A DNA stretch of 64,000 bases from Streptomyces sp. RKAG290 (GTDB taxonomy: Bacteria; Actinomycetota; Actinomycetes; Streptomycetales; Streptomycetaceae), in assembly GCF_023701695.1 (NCBI RefSeq), contig NZ_JAJOZC010000001.1:4463894-4527893 (forward strand). The letters are read 5' to 3'. Below the pieces are notes generated by a model, which ran no database searches, was not told the origin of the DNA, and saw nothing but the letters and a program-made list of their open reading frames with translations. Below, piece by piece: positions 49,801 to 58,604 of this stretch (position 1 is its first letter; each line of letters begins with the position of its first letter). A program made the translations under genes and the position numbers.

Positions 49801-51836
49801 ACGCCTTCGCCTCCGGCGGCTCGGCCGGCTACGACCACAAGGGCATGGGCATCACCGCCCGGGGCGCCTGGGTCTCCGTCGAGCGGCACTTCCGCGAGCT
49901 GGGCCACGACACCCAGACCGAGGACTTCACCGTCGTCGGCGTCGGTGACATGTCCGGCGACGTGTTCGGCAACGGGATGCTGCTCTCCGAGCACATCCGG
50001 CTCGTCGCGGCCTTCGACCACCGGCACATCTTCATCGACCCGAAGCCGGACGCCGAGACCTCGTACGCCGAGCGGCGCCGCCTCTTCGACCTGCCGCGCA
50101 GCTCCTGGGCCGACTACAAGAAGGAACTGATCTCCGCGGGCGGCGGCATCCACCCCCGCAGCGCCAAGTCCATCCCGATCAACGCGCACATCCGCGAGGC
50201 GCTCGGCATCGAGTCCGGCGTCACCAAGATGACGCCGGCCGACCTGATGCAGACCATCCTCGGGGCGCGCGTCGACCTGTTGTGGAACGGCGGCATCGGT
50301 ACGTACATCAAGTCCTCCACCGAGTCGAACACGGACGTCGGCGACAAGGCCAACGACGCGATCCGCGTCAACGGCGAGGACCTGCGGGCCAAGGTCGTCG
50401 GCGAGGGCGGCAACCTCGGCGCCACCCAGCTCGGCCGGATCGAGTTCGCCCGCAACGGCGGCCGGATCAACACCGACGCGATCGACAACAGCGCCGGCGT
50501 GGACACCTCCGACCACGAGGTGAACATCAAGATCCTGCTCAACGGCCTGGTCCGGGACGGCGACATGACCGTCAAGCAGCGCAACAAGCTGCTGGCCGAG
50601 ATGACCGACGAGATCGGCCATCTGGTGCTGCGCAACAACTACGCGCAGAACACGGCACTGGCCAACGCGGTCGCGCAGGCGCCCTCGCTGCTCCACGCCC
50701 ACCAGCGCTTCATGCGGCGGCTGGGCCGGGACGGTCACCTCGACCGCGCCCTGGAGTTCCTGCCCACCGACCGGCAGATCCGCGAACTGCTCAGCGGGGG
50801 CAAGGGCCTCAGCCAGCCCGAGCTGGCCGTGCTGCTCGCCTACACCAAGATCACGGCGGCGCAGGAGCTGATCGGGACCAGCCTGCCGGACGACGAGCAC
50901 CTTCAGAAGCTGCTGCACGCCTACTTCCCGCGGCAGCTGCGCGAGCAGTACGCCGACGCGGTCGACGGGCACGCGCTGCGGCGCGAGATCATCACCACGG
51001 TGCTGGTCAACGACACGGTGAACAGTGGCGGCTCGACGTTCCTGCACCGGCTGCGGGAGGAGACCGGGGCCTCGATCGAGGAGATCGTGCGGGCGCAGTT
51101 CGCGGCCCGCGAGATCTTCGGGCTCGGCCGGGTGTGGGACGCCGTCGAGGCGCTCGACAACCGGGTCGCGGCCGATGTGCAGACCCGGATCAGGCTGCAC
51201 TCGCGCAGGCTCGTCGAGCGCGGTTCGCGCTGGCTGCTCGGCAACCGGCCGCAGCCGCTGGAGATCGCCGGGACGATCGACTTCTTCCGGACGGGTGTCG
51301 AGCAGGTCTGGGCCGAGCTGCCCAAGATGCTGATGGGCGCCGACCAGGAGTGGTACCAGTCGATCCTGGACGAGCTCACGGAGGCGGGGGTGCCGGACGA
51401 GCTGGCGCAGCGCGTCGCCGGATTCTCGTCCGCCTTCCCGGCGCTCGACATCGTGGCGATCGCGGACCGTACCGGCAAGGACCCGCTGGCCGTCGCCGAG
51501 GTGTACTACGACCTCGCGGACCGGCTGGGCATCACCCAGCTGATGGACCGGATCATCGAGCTGCCGCGCGAGGACCGCTGGCAGTCGATGGCCCGTGCCT
51601 CGATCCGCGAGGACCTGTACGCCGCGCATGCGGCGCTCACGGGTGACGTGCTGGACGCGGGCGACGGGGCGGCCACGCCGCAGGAGCGGTTCGAGGCGTG
51701 GGAGGAGAAGAACGCGGCGATCCTCACGCGGTCGCGGTCCACGCTGGAGGAGATCCAGGGGTCGGACGCGTTCGATCTGGCGAATCTGTCCGTGGCCATG
51801 CGGACGATGCGGACGTTGTTGCGTACGCACGCGTAG
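46803..51836 (+). CDS. large NAD-dependent glutamate dehydrogenase (GDH180 type)
   Basis: A 1677-residue enzyme that oxidises glutamate to 2-oxoglutarate and ammonia with NAD. Residues 1-750 hold ACT-like regulatory and helical regions. The catalytic core (about 780-1260) includes [40 protein letters not shown] near 909, [16 protein letters not shown] near 1042 and the dinucleotide site [12 protein letters not shown] near 1160. This matches the 180-kDa class first described in S. clavuligerus. Length and motif order are normal. The ATG follows AGAGGAC by a short gap. It is monocistronic: an unrelated gene lies upstream and a convergent ABC transporter downstream. Confidence 0.96.
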   Translation: [1677 protein letters not shown]

Positions 51837-51850
51837 GGGTGGGGCTGGGG

Positions 51851-51885
51851 CGAGGCGGTGCCGGGTGCGTTCCGGTGCCGCCTCG
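51851..51885 (+). terminator. probable gdh terminator
   Basis: CGAGGCGGTGCCGG (51851-51864) pairs with CCGGTGCCGCCTCG (51872-51885), with two central mismatches. It lies 14 bases after the gdh stop. Confidence 0.65.
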
Positions 51886-51894
51886 TCTTGTCCT

Positions 51895-51955
51895 CAATCG
51901 CCGGACGGGCTTGATGTGCCGGACGGGCTTGATAGGCCGGGCAGGCTTGAAGGCC
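51895..51955. repeat. short tandem GCCGGACGGGCTTGAT repeats
   Basis: Three near-identical units of about 17-18 bases (GCCGGACGGGCTTGAT, GCCGGACGGGCTTGAT, GCCGGGCAGGCTTGAA) between gdh and the convergent ABC ATPase, preceded by TCCTCAATC. They resemble the end of the dispersed element and the repeats at 9925-10060. Confidence 0.8.
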
Positions 51956-51989
51956 GGGCCGGCCCGGGGCTCGGGAAGAGGGGTGGGCG

Positions 51990-52769
51990 TTACTTTTTGT
52001 TGGTGAACTTTTCGTAGGCCGCTACTACTTCCTTCGCCGGGCCGTCCATGCGCAGCGTTCCCGCCTCCAGCCAGATCGCCCGGTCGCACGTCTCGGTGAT
52101 CGACTTGTTGTGGTGGCTGACCAGGAAGACCGTGCCGGCCTGCTGGCGCAGCTCGATGATCCGGTCCTTGCTGCGGCGCTGGAACTTGGCGTCGCCGGTG
52201 GACAGCGCCTCGTCGATCAGCAGGACGTCGTGGTTCTTGGCGGCCGCGATCGAGAAGCGCAGCCGGGCGCCCATGCCGGAGGAGTACGTGCGCATCGGAA
52301 GGGTGATGAAGTCACCCTTCTCGTTGATCCCGGAGAAGTCGACGATGTCGGCGTAGCGCTCGCGGATCTCCTCGCGGGTCATGCCCATCGCGAGCCCGCC
52401 GAGGACGACGTTCCGTTCGCCGGTCAGATCGCTCATCAGCGCCGCGTTCACCCCGAGCAGCGAGGGCTGGCCCTGGGTGTGGACGCGGCCCTTCGTGGCG
52501 GGCAGCAGGCCGGCGATCGCCTTCAGCAGCGTCGACTTCCCCGAGCCGTTGGAGCCGATCAGGCCGATCGCCTCCCCCTTGTAGGCGGCGAAGCTGACCC
52601 CCCGCACGGCGTGCACCTCGCGCACACCGGGGGTCTGCCGGCGCGCGGCGATCCGGCTGAGGGCCGAGGTGGCGCTGCCCTTGCCGGTGCGGGCGCCGTT
52701 GACCTTGTACGTGATGTGGACGTCGTCGACGACGACCGTGGGTACCGCGAGCTCCGTGCTGTCAGCCAC
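51990..52769 (-). CDS. polysaccharide/teichoic acid export ABC ATPase (TagH-like)
   Basis: A 259-residue ATPase. Walker A is GSNGSGKST at 72-80, the signature is YSSGMGARLRF at 162-172, and Walker B is VLLIDEALSTGD from 182. The modified signature SSGMGARL and the HEA-like N-terminal extension are typical of ABC-2 exporters of O-antigen and teichoic acid (Wzt/TagH). No C-terminal glycan-binding extension is present. The GTG start overlaps the permease stop by eight bases, so the two form one unit. It probably exports the polymer made by the nearby glycerophosphotransferases; this link is inferred. Confidence 0.92.
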   Translation of the reverse strand: MADSTELAVPTVVVDDVHITYKVNGARTGKGSATSALSRIAARRQTPGVREVHAVRGVSFAAYKGEAIGLIGSNGSGKSTLLKAIAGLLPATKGRVHTQGQPSLLGVNAALMSDLTGERNVVLGGLAMGMTREEIRERYADIVDFSGINEKGDFITLPMRTYSSGMGARLRFSIAAAKNHDVLLIDEALSTGDAKFQRRSKDRIIELRQQAGTVFLVSHHNKSITETCDRAIWLEAGTLRMDGPAKEVVAAYEKFTNKK

Positions 52770-53703
52770 GTCCGTAACTCTCCTCGGCCTTCCAGAAGTA
52801 GATGAACCCGCCCACCCCGCACACCAGCGCCCAGCCGGCCGCGATGGCCCACACGTGCGGGGGCAGCTGGTCCCTTTCGAAGCTGTCGATGAGGGCGAAC
52901 CGCATCAGGTTGATGAAGACGGCGGCCGGATTGACCTCCAGCGCCAGCTTCACCAGGTGCGGGACCCGGTCGCCCTGAAGCATCGTGCCGACGCTCCACA
53001 TGACGCCCGACGCGTACATCCAGGTGCGCAGGATGAACGGCGTCAGCTGGGCGATGTCCGGGGTCCGTGCGGCCAGCCGGGCCATGACCATCGAGATGCC
53101 GGTGTTGAAGACGGTCTGCAGGGCCAGGGCCGGTACCGCCAGCAGCCAGGCGGGCTGCGGGTACTGGCCGAACACCAGCAGGATCAGCACCAGCGCGCCC
53201 AGCGAGAAGACCAGCTGCTGGAGCTGTTGCAGCGCCAGCGCGACCGGGAGCGAGGCGCGCGGGAAGTGCAGCGCCCGTACGAGCCCGATGTTGCCGCTGA
53301 TCGCACGGGTGCCCGCGGTGATCGAGCTGCTGGTGAACGTCCAGATGAAGACGCCGGTGACCAGGAAGGGGACGTAGTCGGGGACGCCGTGCTTCGTCTT
53401 CATCAGGACGCCGAAGATGAAGTAGTAGACCGTCGCGTTGAGCAGCGGGGTCATGATCTGCCAGATCTGGCCGAGCTTCGCCTGGCTGTACTGGGCGGTG
53501 AGCTTGGCGGTGGCGAACGCGGTGATGAAGTGGCGCCGCCCCCACAGCTGCCGGACGTATGCCGGGAGGGACGGCCTCGCCCCGCTCACGGTGAGCCCGT
53601 GCCGGGTGGCGAGGGCGGCGAGTTCTCCTGGTGCGTACACGGGCGGGAGCACGGCCGGCGGGGTGTCCACCGGGGCCGCCGGGGCTGTTGTCTGGCTCAC
53701 CAC
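52762..53703 (-). CDS. ABC-2 type export permease (TagG-like)
   Basis: A 313-residue permease with six membrane segments, among them IMTPLLNATVYYFIFGVLM, FLVTGVFIWTFTSSSI, LVFSLGALVLILLVFG and VWAIAAGWALVCGVGGFIYFW. The NPAAVFINLMRFALID segment is characteristic of Wzm/TagG exporters. The cytosolic N-terminus (about 70 residues, proline-rich) is longer than in Bacillus TagG. Two GTG codons are possible (53703 and 53700). It is transcribed divergently from a TetR regulator and shares a palindromic operator-like site with it. Confidence 0.9.
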   Translation of the reverse strand: MVSQTTAPAAPVDTPPAVLPPVYAPGELAALATRHGLTVSGARPSLPAYVRQLWGRRHFITAFATAKLTAQYSQAKLGQIWQIMTPLLNATVYYFIFGVLMKTKHGVPDYVPFLVTGVFIWTFTSSSITAGTRAISGNIGLVRALHFPRASLPVALALQQLQQLVFSLGALVLILLVFGQYPQPAWLLAVPALALQTVFNTGISMVMARLAARTPDIAQLTPFILRTWMYASGVMWSVGTMLQGDRVPHLVKLALEVNPAAVFINLMRFALIDSFERDQLPPHVWAIAAGWALVCGVGGFIYFWKAEESYGRG

Positions 53704-53832
53704 GATCGCTTTCGACGGAGGCGGGAAACAAGCAGGAGCGACGGGACGGGACCGTATCGTCGCAACGCCGAGGGTAGGGCGTACCGACGTCGCAACGCAA
53801 CCGTTTCGTCGTCACGGACTATGATTCCGGTC
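53704..53832. promoter_or_regulatory. TetR/ABC divergent promoter with operator-like palindrome
   Basis: The imperfect inverted repeat ACGTCGCAACG (53787-53797) / CGTTTCGTCGT (53802-53812) matches at 9 of 11 positions per arm, with a 4-base centre. The CGTCGCAACGC half also occurs at 53758-53768, exactly 30 bases from its copy at 53788-53798. TATGAT at 53820-53825 lies seven bases before the tetR ATG, so the transcript is probably leaderless and the palindrome covers the -35/spacer. Confidence 0.6.
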
Positions 53833-54438
53833 ATGACCACCGACCCGGGAAGCCGCCGCCGTGTCCCCGCCGGAGCCGCCGTGCTGCGGGAGGACGTGAC
53901 CGATGCGATCCGCAGCGCGGTCTTCGAGGAACTGGCCGCGGTCGGCTTCGCCCGGATGTCCATCGAGGGCATCGCCCGGCGCGCGGGCGTCGGCAAGACC
54001 GCGGTCTACCGGCGCTGGAAGTCCAAGCTGCACCTGGTTCTGGACCTGGTCTCGGCCGTCGCGGTGCAGGGCATGCCGGCCCCGGCCACCGGATCGCTCC
54101 ACGGGGATGTCCGCGCCGTCCTCGAACTTGCCGCCTACGCGCTGCGCCACCCGCTCGCCTCGCAGGTCATCCCGGACCTGCTCGTCGAGGCGGCCCGGAA
54201 CCCGGAGATCGCCGACACCATCAAGGCCGCCCTCCTCGACCCGCAGCTGGGCATCGCCGCCGTGGTCGTACGGGACGCCGTGGCACGCGGGGAACTGCCG
54301 CAGGACAGCGACCCGGACCGCGCCCTCGACCTGATCGTCGGGCCGCTCTACTGGCGCCTCGCCGTGGTCCGCGGCGAGCTGCCGGCGGGATACCTGGACG
54401 ACCTCGCGGCCTCGGCCGTGGCCGCCCTCACCCGCTGA
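53833..54438 (+). CDS. TetR-family transcriptional regulator
   Basis: A 201-residue repressor. The HTH is at residues 25-70: AVFEELAAVGFARMSIEGIARRAGVGKTAVYRRWKSKLHLVLDLV. The ligand-binding helical domain follows and ends SAVAALTR. The start at 53833 has a TATGAT -10 seven bases upstream; an in-frame ATG at 53821 overlaps that hexamer and is less likely. Position and the nearby palindrome suggest that it represses itself and the divergent ABC exporter. The ligand is unknown. Confidence 0.92.
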   Translation: MTTDPGSRRRVPAGAAVLREDVTDAIRSAVFEELAAVGFARMSIEGIARRAGVGKTAVYRRWKSKLHLVLDLVSAVAVQGMPAPATGSLHGDVRAVLELAAYALRHPLASQVIPDLLVEAARNPEIADTIKAALLDPQLGIAAVVVRDAVARGELPQDSDPDRALDLIVGPLYWRLAVVRGELPAGYLDDLAASAVAALTR

Positions 54439-54827
54439 CCGGCCACGGGGAACCGGCCGGGCACGCGCTGCGTCCCTGGTCGTGGCAGGCCCGGTTGTCC
54501 CGAGCGAGCCTGCCCCCGGTTGCCCTGCGGTCCGGGGCGTGAAGGTGCTTTTAAGGGCCACCGGTCCATCGGCTAGTCTGATGGACGGGCCGCCCACCGG
54601 GCCTCCCGTGAGCATGCGCGTCAACGTGCTCCCGGGCCGTCCGGGCGAAGCCCCGGGCACTGCCGTCACCGCCGAGGACGAACCCCTGGATCCGATCGGA
54701 GCGGAGCGGTGCTGTTCGCGGGGTGAGCACGGTGCAGGCGTAGTCACTCGTTCGGGACCGTAACCGGTGACCCCCGACCGTTCACACGGTTGAGCCATAC
54801 GGACAGCCAGGCCCCCGATGAACGGAC
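54439..54827 (+). promoter_or_regulatory. upstream region of glycerophosphotransferase
   Basis: A 389-base gap without a clear gene. A promoter-like GGCTAGTCTGATGG holds TAGTCT at 54574-54579, which would give a leader of about 250 bases. GTAACCGGTGACC at 54760-54772 is a close direct repeat, reminiscent of MtrA-type sites but not diagnostic. Nothing else is evident. Confidence 0.35.
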
Positions 54828-57800
54828 GTGCTCAACATGCCGCCACGGCTCAGTGTCGTTGTCCCCGTCTACAACGTGGAACTCTTCCTGACGGACTGCC
54901 TCAAGTCCCTCGCGGAGCAGACCATGACCGACCTCGAGGTGGTGATGGTCGACGACGGGTCCACCGACGGCAGTGCAGCTCTGGCCGCGGAGTTCGCCGC
55001 GCAGGACGACCGCTTCCGACTGGTGAGCCAGCAGAACGGCGGGCTGGGGCACGCCCGTAACACCGGTGTCCGCAACTGCGACCCGGAGAGCCGCTACCTG
55101 GCCTTCGTCGACAGCGACGACATCATCCCGCCGGGCGCCTACGAGCAGCTCGTCGGCGCGCTGGAGGAGACCGGCTCGGACCTCGCGTCCGGCAACGTGC
55201 TGCGCCTGCGGACGAACGGCAAGCTCCAGCAGTCGCCGATGTTCCGCAAGCCCATGGCGACGACGCGGATGCGCACCCACGTCTCCCGCGACCTGGACCT
55301 CCTCGGCGACCGGATCGCCTGCAACAAGGTCTTCCGCCGCTCCTTCTGGGACAAGCACGAGTTCGCCTTCCCCGTCGGCGCGCTCTACGAGGACATCCCC
55401 GTCGTGCTGCCCGCCCACTTCCTGGCCGGCTCCGTCGACATCGTGAAGGACCCGGTCTACTACTGGCGCGACCGCCCCGGCTCGATCACCACCAGCCGGG
55501 CCGTCGTCCGCGGTATCCGCGACCGGGCCGCGCACGTGCTGGAGGTCTCCACCTTCCTGGCGGAGAACCGCACGGCCGCCGACAAGAACCACTACGAGGC
55601 CCACGCCCTCGCCAACGACCTCTGGTACTTCATGGAGGTCCTGCCCGACGGCGACGAGGAGTACCGCAGCGCGTTCCTCACGTACGCCAACGAGTTCACC
55701 GACCAGGTCGACCCTGCGGTGCTCGACGGGCTTCCGCTGCGCCTGCGGCTGATGTGGCACCTGGTGCGTCAGCGGCGCATGGACGAACTGCTGGCCCTGC
55801 TCGCCTTCGACAAGCGCGAGCCGGGGGCCTTCGGCGTGCGCGGTGTGCGCCGCCGGCAGGCCAGCTACCCGGTGCTGAAGCAGCCCGTGCCGCCCCAGGT
55901 GCTGCGCGTCGCCGACCGCGACCTCCCGCTCGCCGCCCGGCTGCGGGACGCGCAGTGGCGGGACGGCAAGCTGCACCTCAAGGGGTACGCCTACATCCGT
56001 AACCTGCCCGTCGCCTCGGGACCCAGCGAGTTCCGGATCGGCTGGCTGCGGGCTGGCCGGCGCAACGTCGTGCCGCTGCGGCTGCGCAGGGTCGACGAGC
56101 CGGAGGCCACCGCGCGCTCCCGGCAGAGCCTGCACGACTACGACCGCGCGGGCTTCGAGGCCGTCGTCGACGCGTCCAAGCTCCGCATCGCCGCCGACGG
56201 CACCCCCAAGCAGCTCACCTGGCAGCTTGAGGTCGGCATCGCCAGGAACGGCCTGCTGCGCCGCGCCTTCCCCTCCGTCCGCGAGGCCTCCGTGGCACCG
56301 CCCGTGTACCGGCCGGACGGGGACCACCGCATCGTGCCCGCCTTCGAGGGCGACAAGCTGGTGCTGCACGCGGAGCGGATCGACGCCCGGCTCGAGACCC
56401 ACCGCGCCGGCGACAAGGCCGGCACCGTGACGGTCTCCGGCATGGTCCGCGACCGCCTCGTCAAGGGCGCCCTGCAGCTCCGCCTCAGCCACAAGGCCAC
56501 CGACACCTCCTACGAGGTCCCGGTCGCGGTGGGCGAGGGCACCGAGTCCTCGGCCGCCGGCTGGCGCCGCTTCACCGCGGAGCTCCCGCTCGCAGCCGTC
56601 ACCGAGGCCCGGTCCACGGCGGACGACGCGCCGAAGAGCCTCGGGTACAGCGTCCATCTCGTCGGCCCCAAGGGGCAGAAGACGCCGATCGACGTGCCCG
56701 GCCCCGTGCTCCCCGGCCGTTACCCGCTCGGCGGCGGCGAGGACGGCGCACGCCGCGAGCTCGCCTTCGTCACGAGCTCCCGCGGGAACCTGCTGATCAG
56801 CGACCGCGCCGTGCAGCCCTCCGTCGAACTGGCGAGCTGGACGGAGGACGGCCAGCTGTTCCTGGAGGGCACGTTCCCCGAGGACCCGGACCACCCCGTC
56901 GAGCTGGTGGCCCAGAACAGCAGCCACCGCGAGGAAGCCGTCTTCCCGGTCGAGTTCACCGGCGCCGACGAGGCCCGGCGGTTCAGGGCCGAGCTGCGGC
57001 CGGACGCCGTCGAGGGACCCGGCGGCGCGCTGCCGCTGGGCGAGGGCAACTGGTACTTCTTCTTCCGCGAGAAGGGCGCGGGCGACGAGAGCGGCGACAT
57101 CGCGCTGCGCATCCCGGCCTCCGCCTTCCGCACCCTGCCCGCCACCCGCAACCTCTCCGGCCGGGACTACACCATCGAGCGGCGCTTCGGCGACCAGCTG
57201 CTGGTCGTGTCCGCCCCGGTGCTCACCGCGGCGGAGCGGGGCCTGCGGGCCAAGAAGCTGCTGAGCGAGGCGTACACCGCGCAGAGCGGTGCGCCGCTGC
57301 GCGAGGCCGTCCTCTACAGCAGCTTCGACGGCCGTCAGTTCTCCGACTCGCCGCGCGCCGTCTACGAGGAACTGGTCCTCAGGGGCGCCGAGCTGGAGCA
57401 CCTGTGGGTCGTGCGCGACCAGCAGGCCATCGTCCCCGCGGGCGCCACCGCCGTGGAGCACGGCTCCGCCGCCTGGCACACGGCGCTGGCCCGCAGCCGG
57501 CACATCGTCACCAACACGCAGCTGCCGGAGTGGTTCGTGCGGCGCGCGGACCAGACCGTCGTCCAGACCTGGCACGGCACCCCGCTCAAGCGCATCGGTC
57601 TCGAGCTCGCGGGCACGATCCAGGCGAACGCCGCCTACATCGCCACCCTCAAGCAGCGTGCCCAGCAGTGGAGCTTCCTGGTCTCCCCGAACACCTTCTC
57701 CACCCCGGTCCTGCGCCGTTCGTTCGGTTTCGAGGGAGAGGTGCTGGAGTGCGGCTATCCCCGTAACGACATCTTCCACGCCCCCGACCGGACGAAGCTC

Positions 57801-58373
57801 GCCGAGGCGGTACGGGAGAAGCTCGGGATCGCCAAGGACAAGCGGGTCGTGCTGTACGCCCCGACCTGGCGCGAGGACCAGCAGCTGGGCGGCGGGCGCT
57901 ACTCGCTCGGCCTCCAGCTCGACCTGGCCGCGGCCGAGCGCGAACTGGGCGCGGACACCGTGCTGCTGGTGCGCCGTCACTACATGGTCACCGACCGGCT
58001 GCCGGACAGCGGCACCGGATTCGTCCGGGACGTCTCGCGCTACCCGGACGTCGGCGAACTGATGCTGATCAGCGACGCGCTGGTCACCGACTACTCGTCG
58101 CTGATGTTCGACTTCGCCCAGACCGGCCGTCCGATGCTCTTCCACACCTACGACCTGGAGCACTACCGCGACACGCTGCGCGGATTCAGCTTCGACTTCG
58201 AGGCGCGTGCTCCCGGCCCGCTGATCCCGGGCTCCGACGACCTCATCGCGGCCCTGCGCGATCCGGCCCGGGCCATCGCGGGACACGCGGAAGCGTACGA
58301 GGCATTTCGCCGGGACTTCTGCGACCTCGACGACGGCCGGGCGACCGCACGGGTGGTCGACCGGATGCTGTAG
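54828..58373 (+). CDS. GT2 glycosyltransferase / CDP-glycerol glycerophosphotransferase fusion
   Basis: An 1181-residue protein. Residues 5-320 are a GT-A family 2 domain (SVVVPVYNVELFLTDCLKSL, VMVDDGSTDGS, AFVDSDDIIPPGAYE). The middle (about 350-780) is beta-rich. Residues 800-1175 are a TagF-type glycerophosphotransferase: VVQTWHGTPLKRIG, VLYAPTWRED, and DALVTDYSSLMFDFAQTGRPMLFHTYDLEHYRD. The enzyme probably polymerises or attaches glycerol-phosphate-like units on a wall teichoic acid, with the GT2 part adding a sugar. The GTG at 54828 and the ATG at 54837 are both possible starts. A similar protein lies at the right edge, and the exporter is next door. Confidence 0.9.
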   Translation: MLNMPPRLSVVVPVYNVELFLTDCLKSLAEQTMTDLEVVMVDDGSTDGSAALAAEFAAQDDRFRLVSQQNGGLGHARNTGVRNCDPESRYLAFVDSDDIIPPGAYEQLVGALEETGSDLASGNVLRLRTNGKLQQSPMFRKPMATTRMRTHVSRDLDLLGDRIACNKVFRRSFWDKHEFAFPVGALYEDIPVVLPAHFLAGSVDIVKDPVYYWRDRPGSITTSRAVVRGIRDRAAHVLEVSTFLAENRTAADKNHYEAHALANDLWYFMEVLPDGDEEYRSAFLTYANEFTDQVDPAVLDGLPLRLRLMWHLVRQRRMDELLALLAFDKREPGAFGVRGVRRRQASYPVLKQPVPPQVLRVADRDLPLAARLRDAQWRDGKLHLKGYAYIRNLPVASGPSEFRIGWLRAGRRNVVPLRLRRVDEPEATARSRQSLHDYDRAGFEAVVDASKLRIAADGTPKQLTWQLEVGIARNGLLRRAFPSVREASVAPPVYRPDGDHRIVPAFEGDKLVLHAERIDARLETHRAGDKAGTVTVSGMVRDRLVKGALQLRLSHKATDTSYEVPVAVGEGTESSAAGWRRFTAELPLAAVTEARSTADDAPKSLGYSVHLVGPKGQKTPIDVPGPVLPGRYPLGGGEDGARRELAFVTSSRGNLLISDRAVQPSVELASWTEDGQLFLEGTFPEDPDHPVELVAQNSSHREEAVFPVEFTGADEARRFRAELRPDAVEGPGGALPLGEGNWYFFFREKGAGDESGDIALRIPASAFRTLPATRNLSGRDYTIERRFGDQLLVVSAPVLTAAERGLRAKKLLSEAYTAQSGAPLREAVLYSSFDGRQFSDSPRAVYEELVLRGAELEHLWVVRDQQAIVPAGATAVEHGSAAWHTALARSRHIVTNTQLPEWFVRRADQTVVQTWHGTPLKRIGLELAGTIQANAAYIATLKQRAQQWSFLVSPNTFSTPVLRRSFGFEGEVLECGYPRNDIFHAPDRTKLAEAVREKLGIAKDKRVVLYAPTWREDQQLGGGRYSLGLQLDLAAAERELGADTVLLVRRHYMVTDRLPDSGTGFVRDVSRYPDVGELMLISDALVTDYSSLMFDFAQTGRPMLFHTYDLEHYRDTLRGFSFDFEARAPGPLIPGSDDLIAALRDPARAIAGHAEAYEAFRRDFCDLDDGRATARVVDRML

Positions 58374-58412
58374 TCCGCACCACCGCTGAACAACGCCCCA
58401 GCGGGGCCCCAA

Positions 58413-58444
58413 GTGCCCGGCCGGTACCCGTACCGGCCGGGCAC
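58413..58444 (+). terminator. terminator after glycerophosphotransferase
   Basis: 15-bp stem GTGCCCGGCCGGTAC (58413-58427) / GTACCGGCCGGGCAC (58430-58444) with only two bases between the arms, 40 bases after the stop. Confidence 0.85.
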
Positions 58445-58604
58445 CGGCGTGTAAGGAACCGCCGGGCGCCGCGATGGTGAAGGGGAATTGACGCACGGGC
58501 TGTGCGAACTGCCTGAACCGTTCGAGTGATTCGGCCATCCCGGCGTTTGCGCTGATGTGCGGCGCATCTAACCCACGTGTCCCATAAGTATGTTCATCGG
58601 TGCG

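Noticed and set aside
46770..51830. 1686-codon open frame antisense to the glutamate dehydrogenase gene
   Set aside because: A GC-rich codon-position artefact: its frame mirrors third-position GC of the sense gene, and the protein is low-complexity (V/D/L/R-rich) with no recognisable domain.
54760..54772. Confident MtrA binding site (GTAACCGGTGACC)
   Set aside because: A single imperfect repeat is too weak to call without a motif scan or binding data; kept only as a remark in the upstream-region entry.
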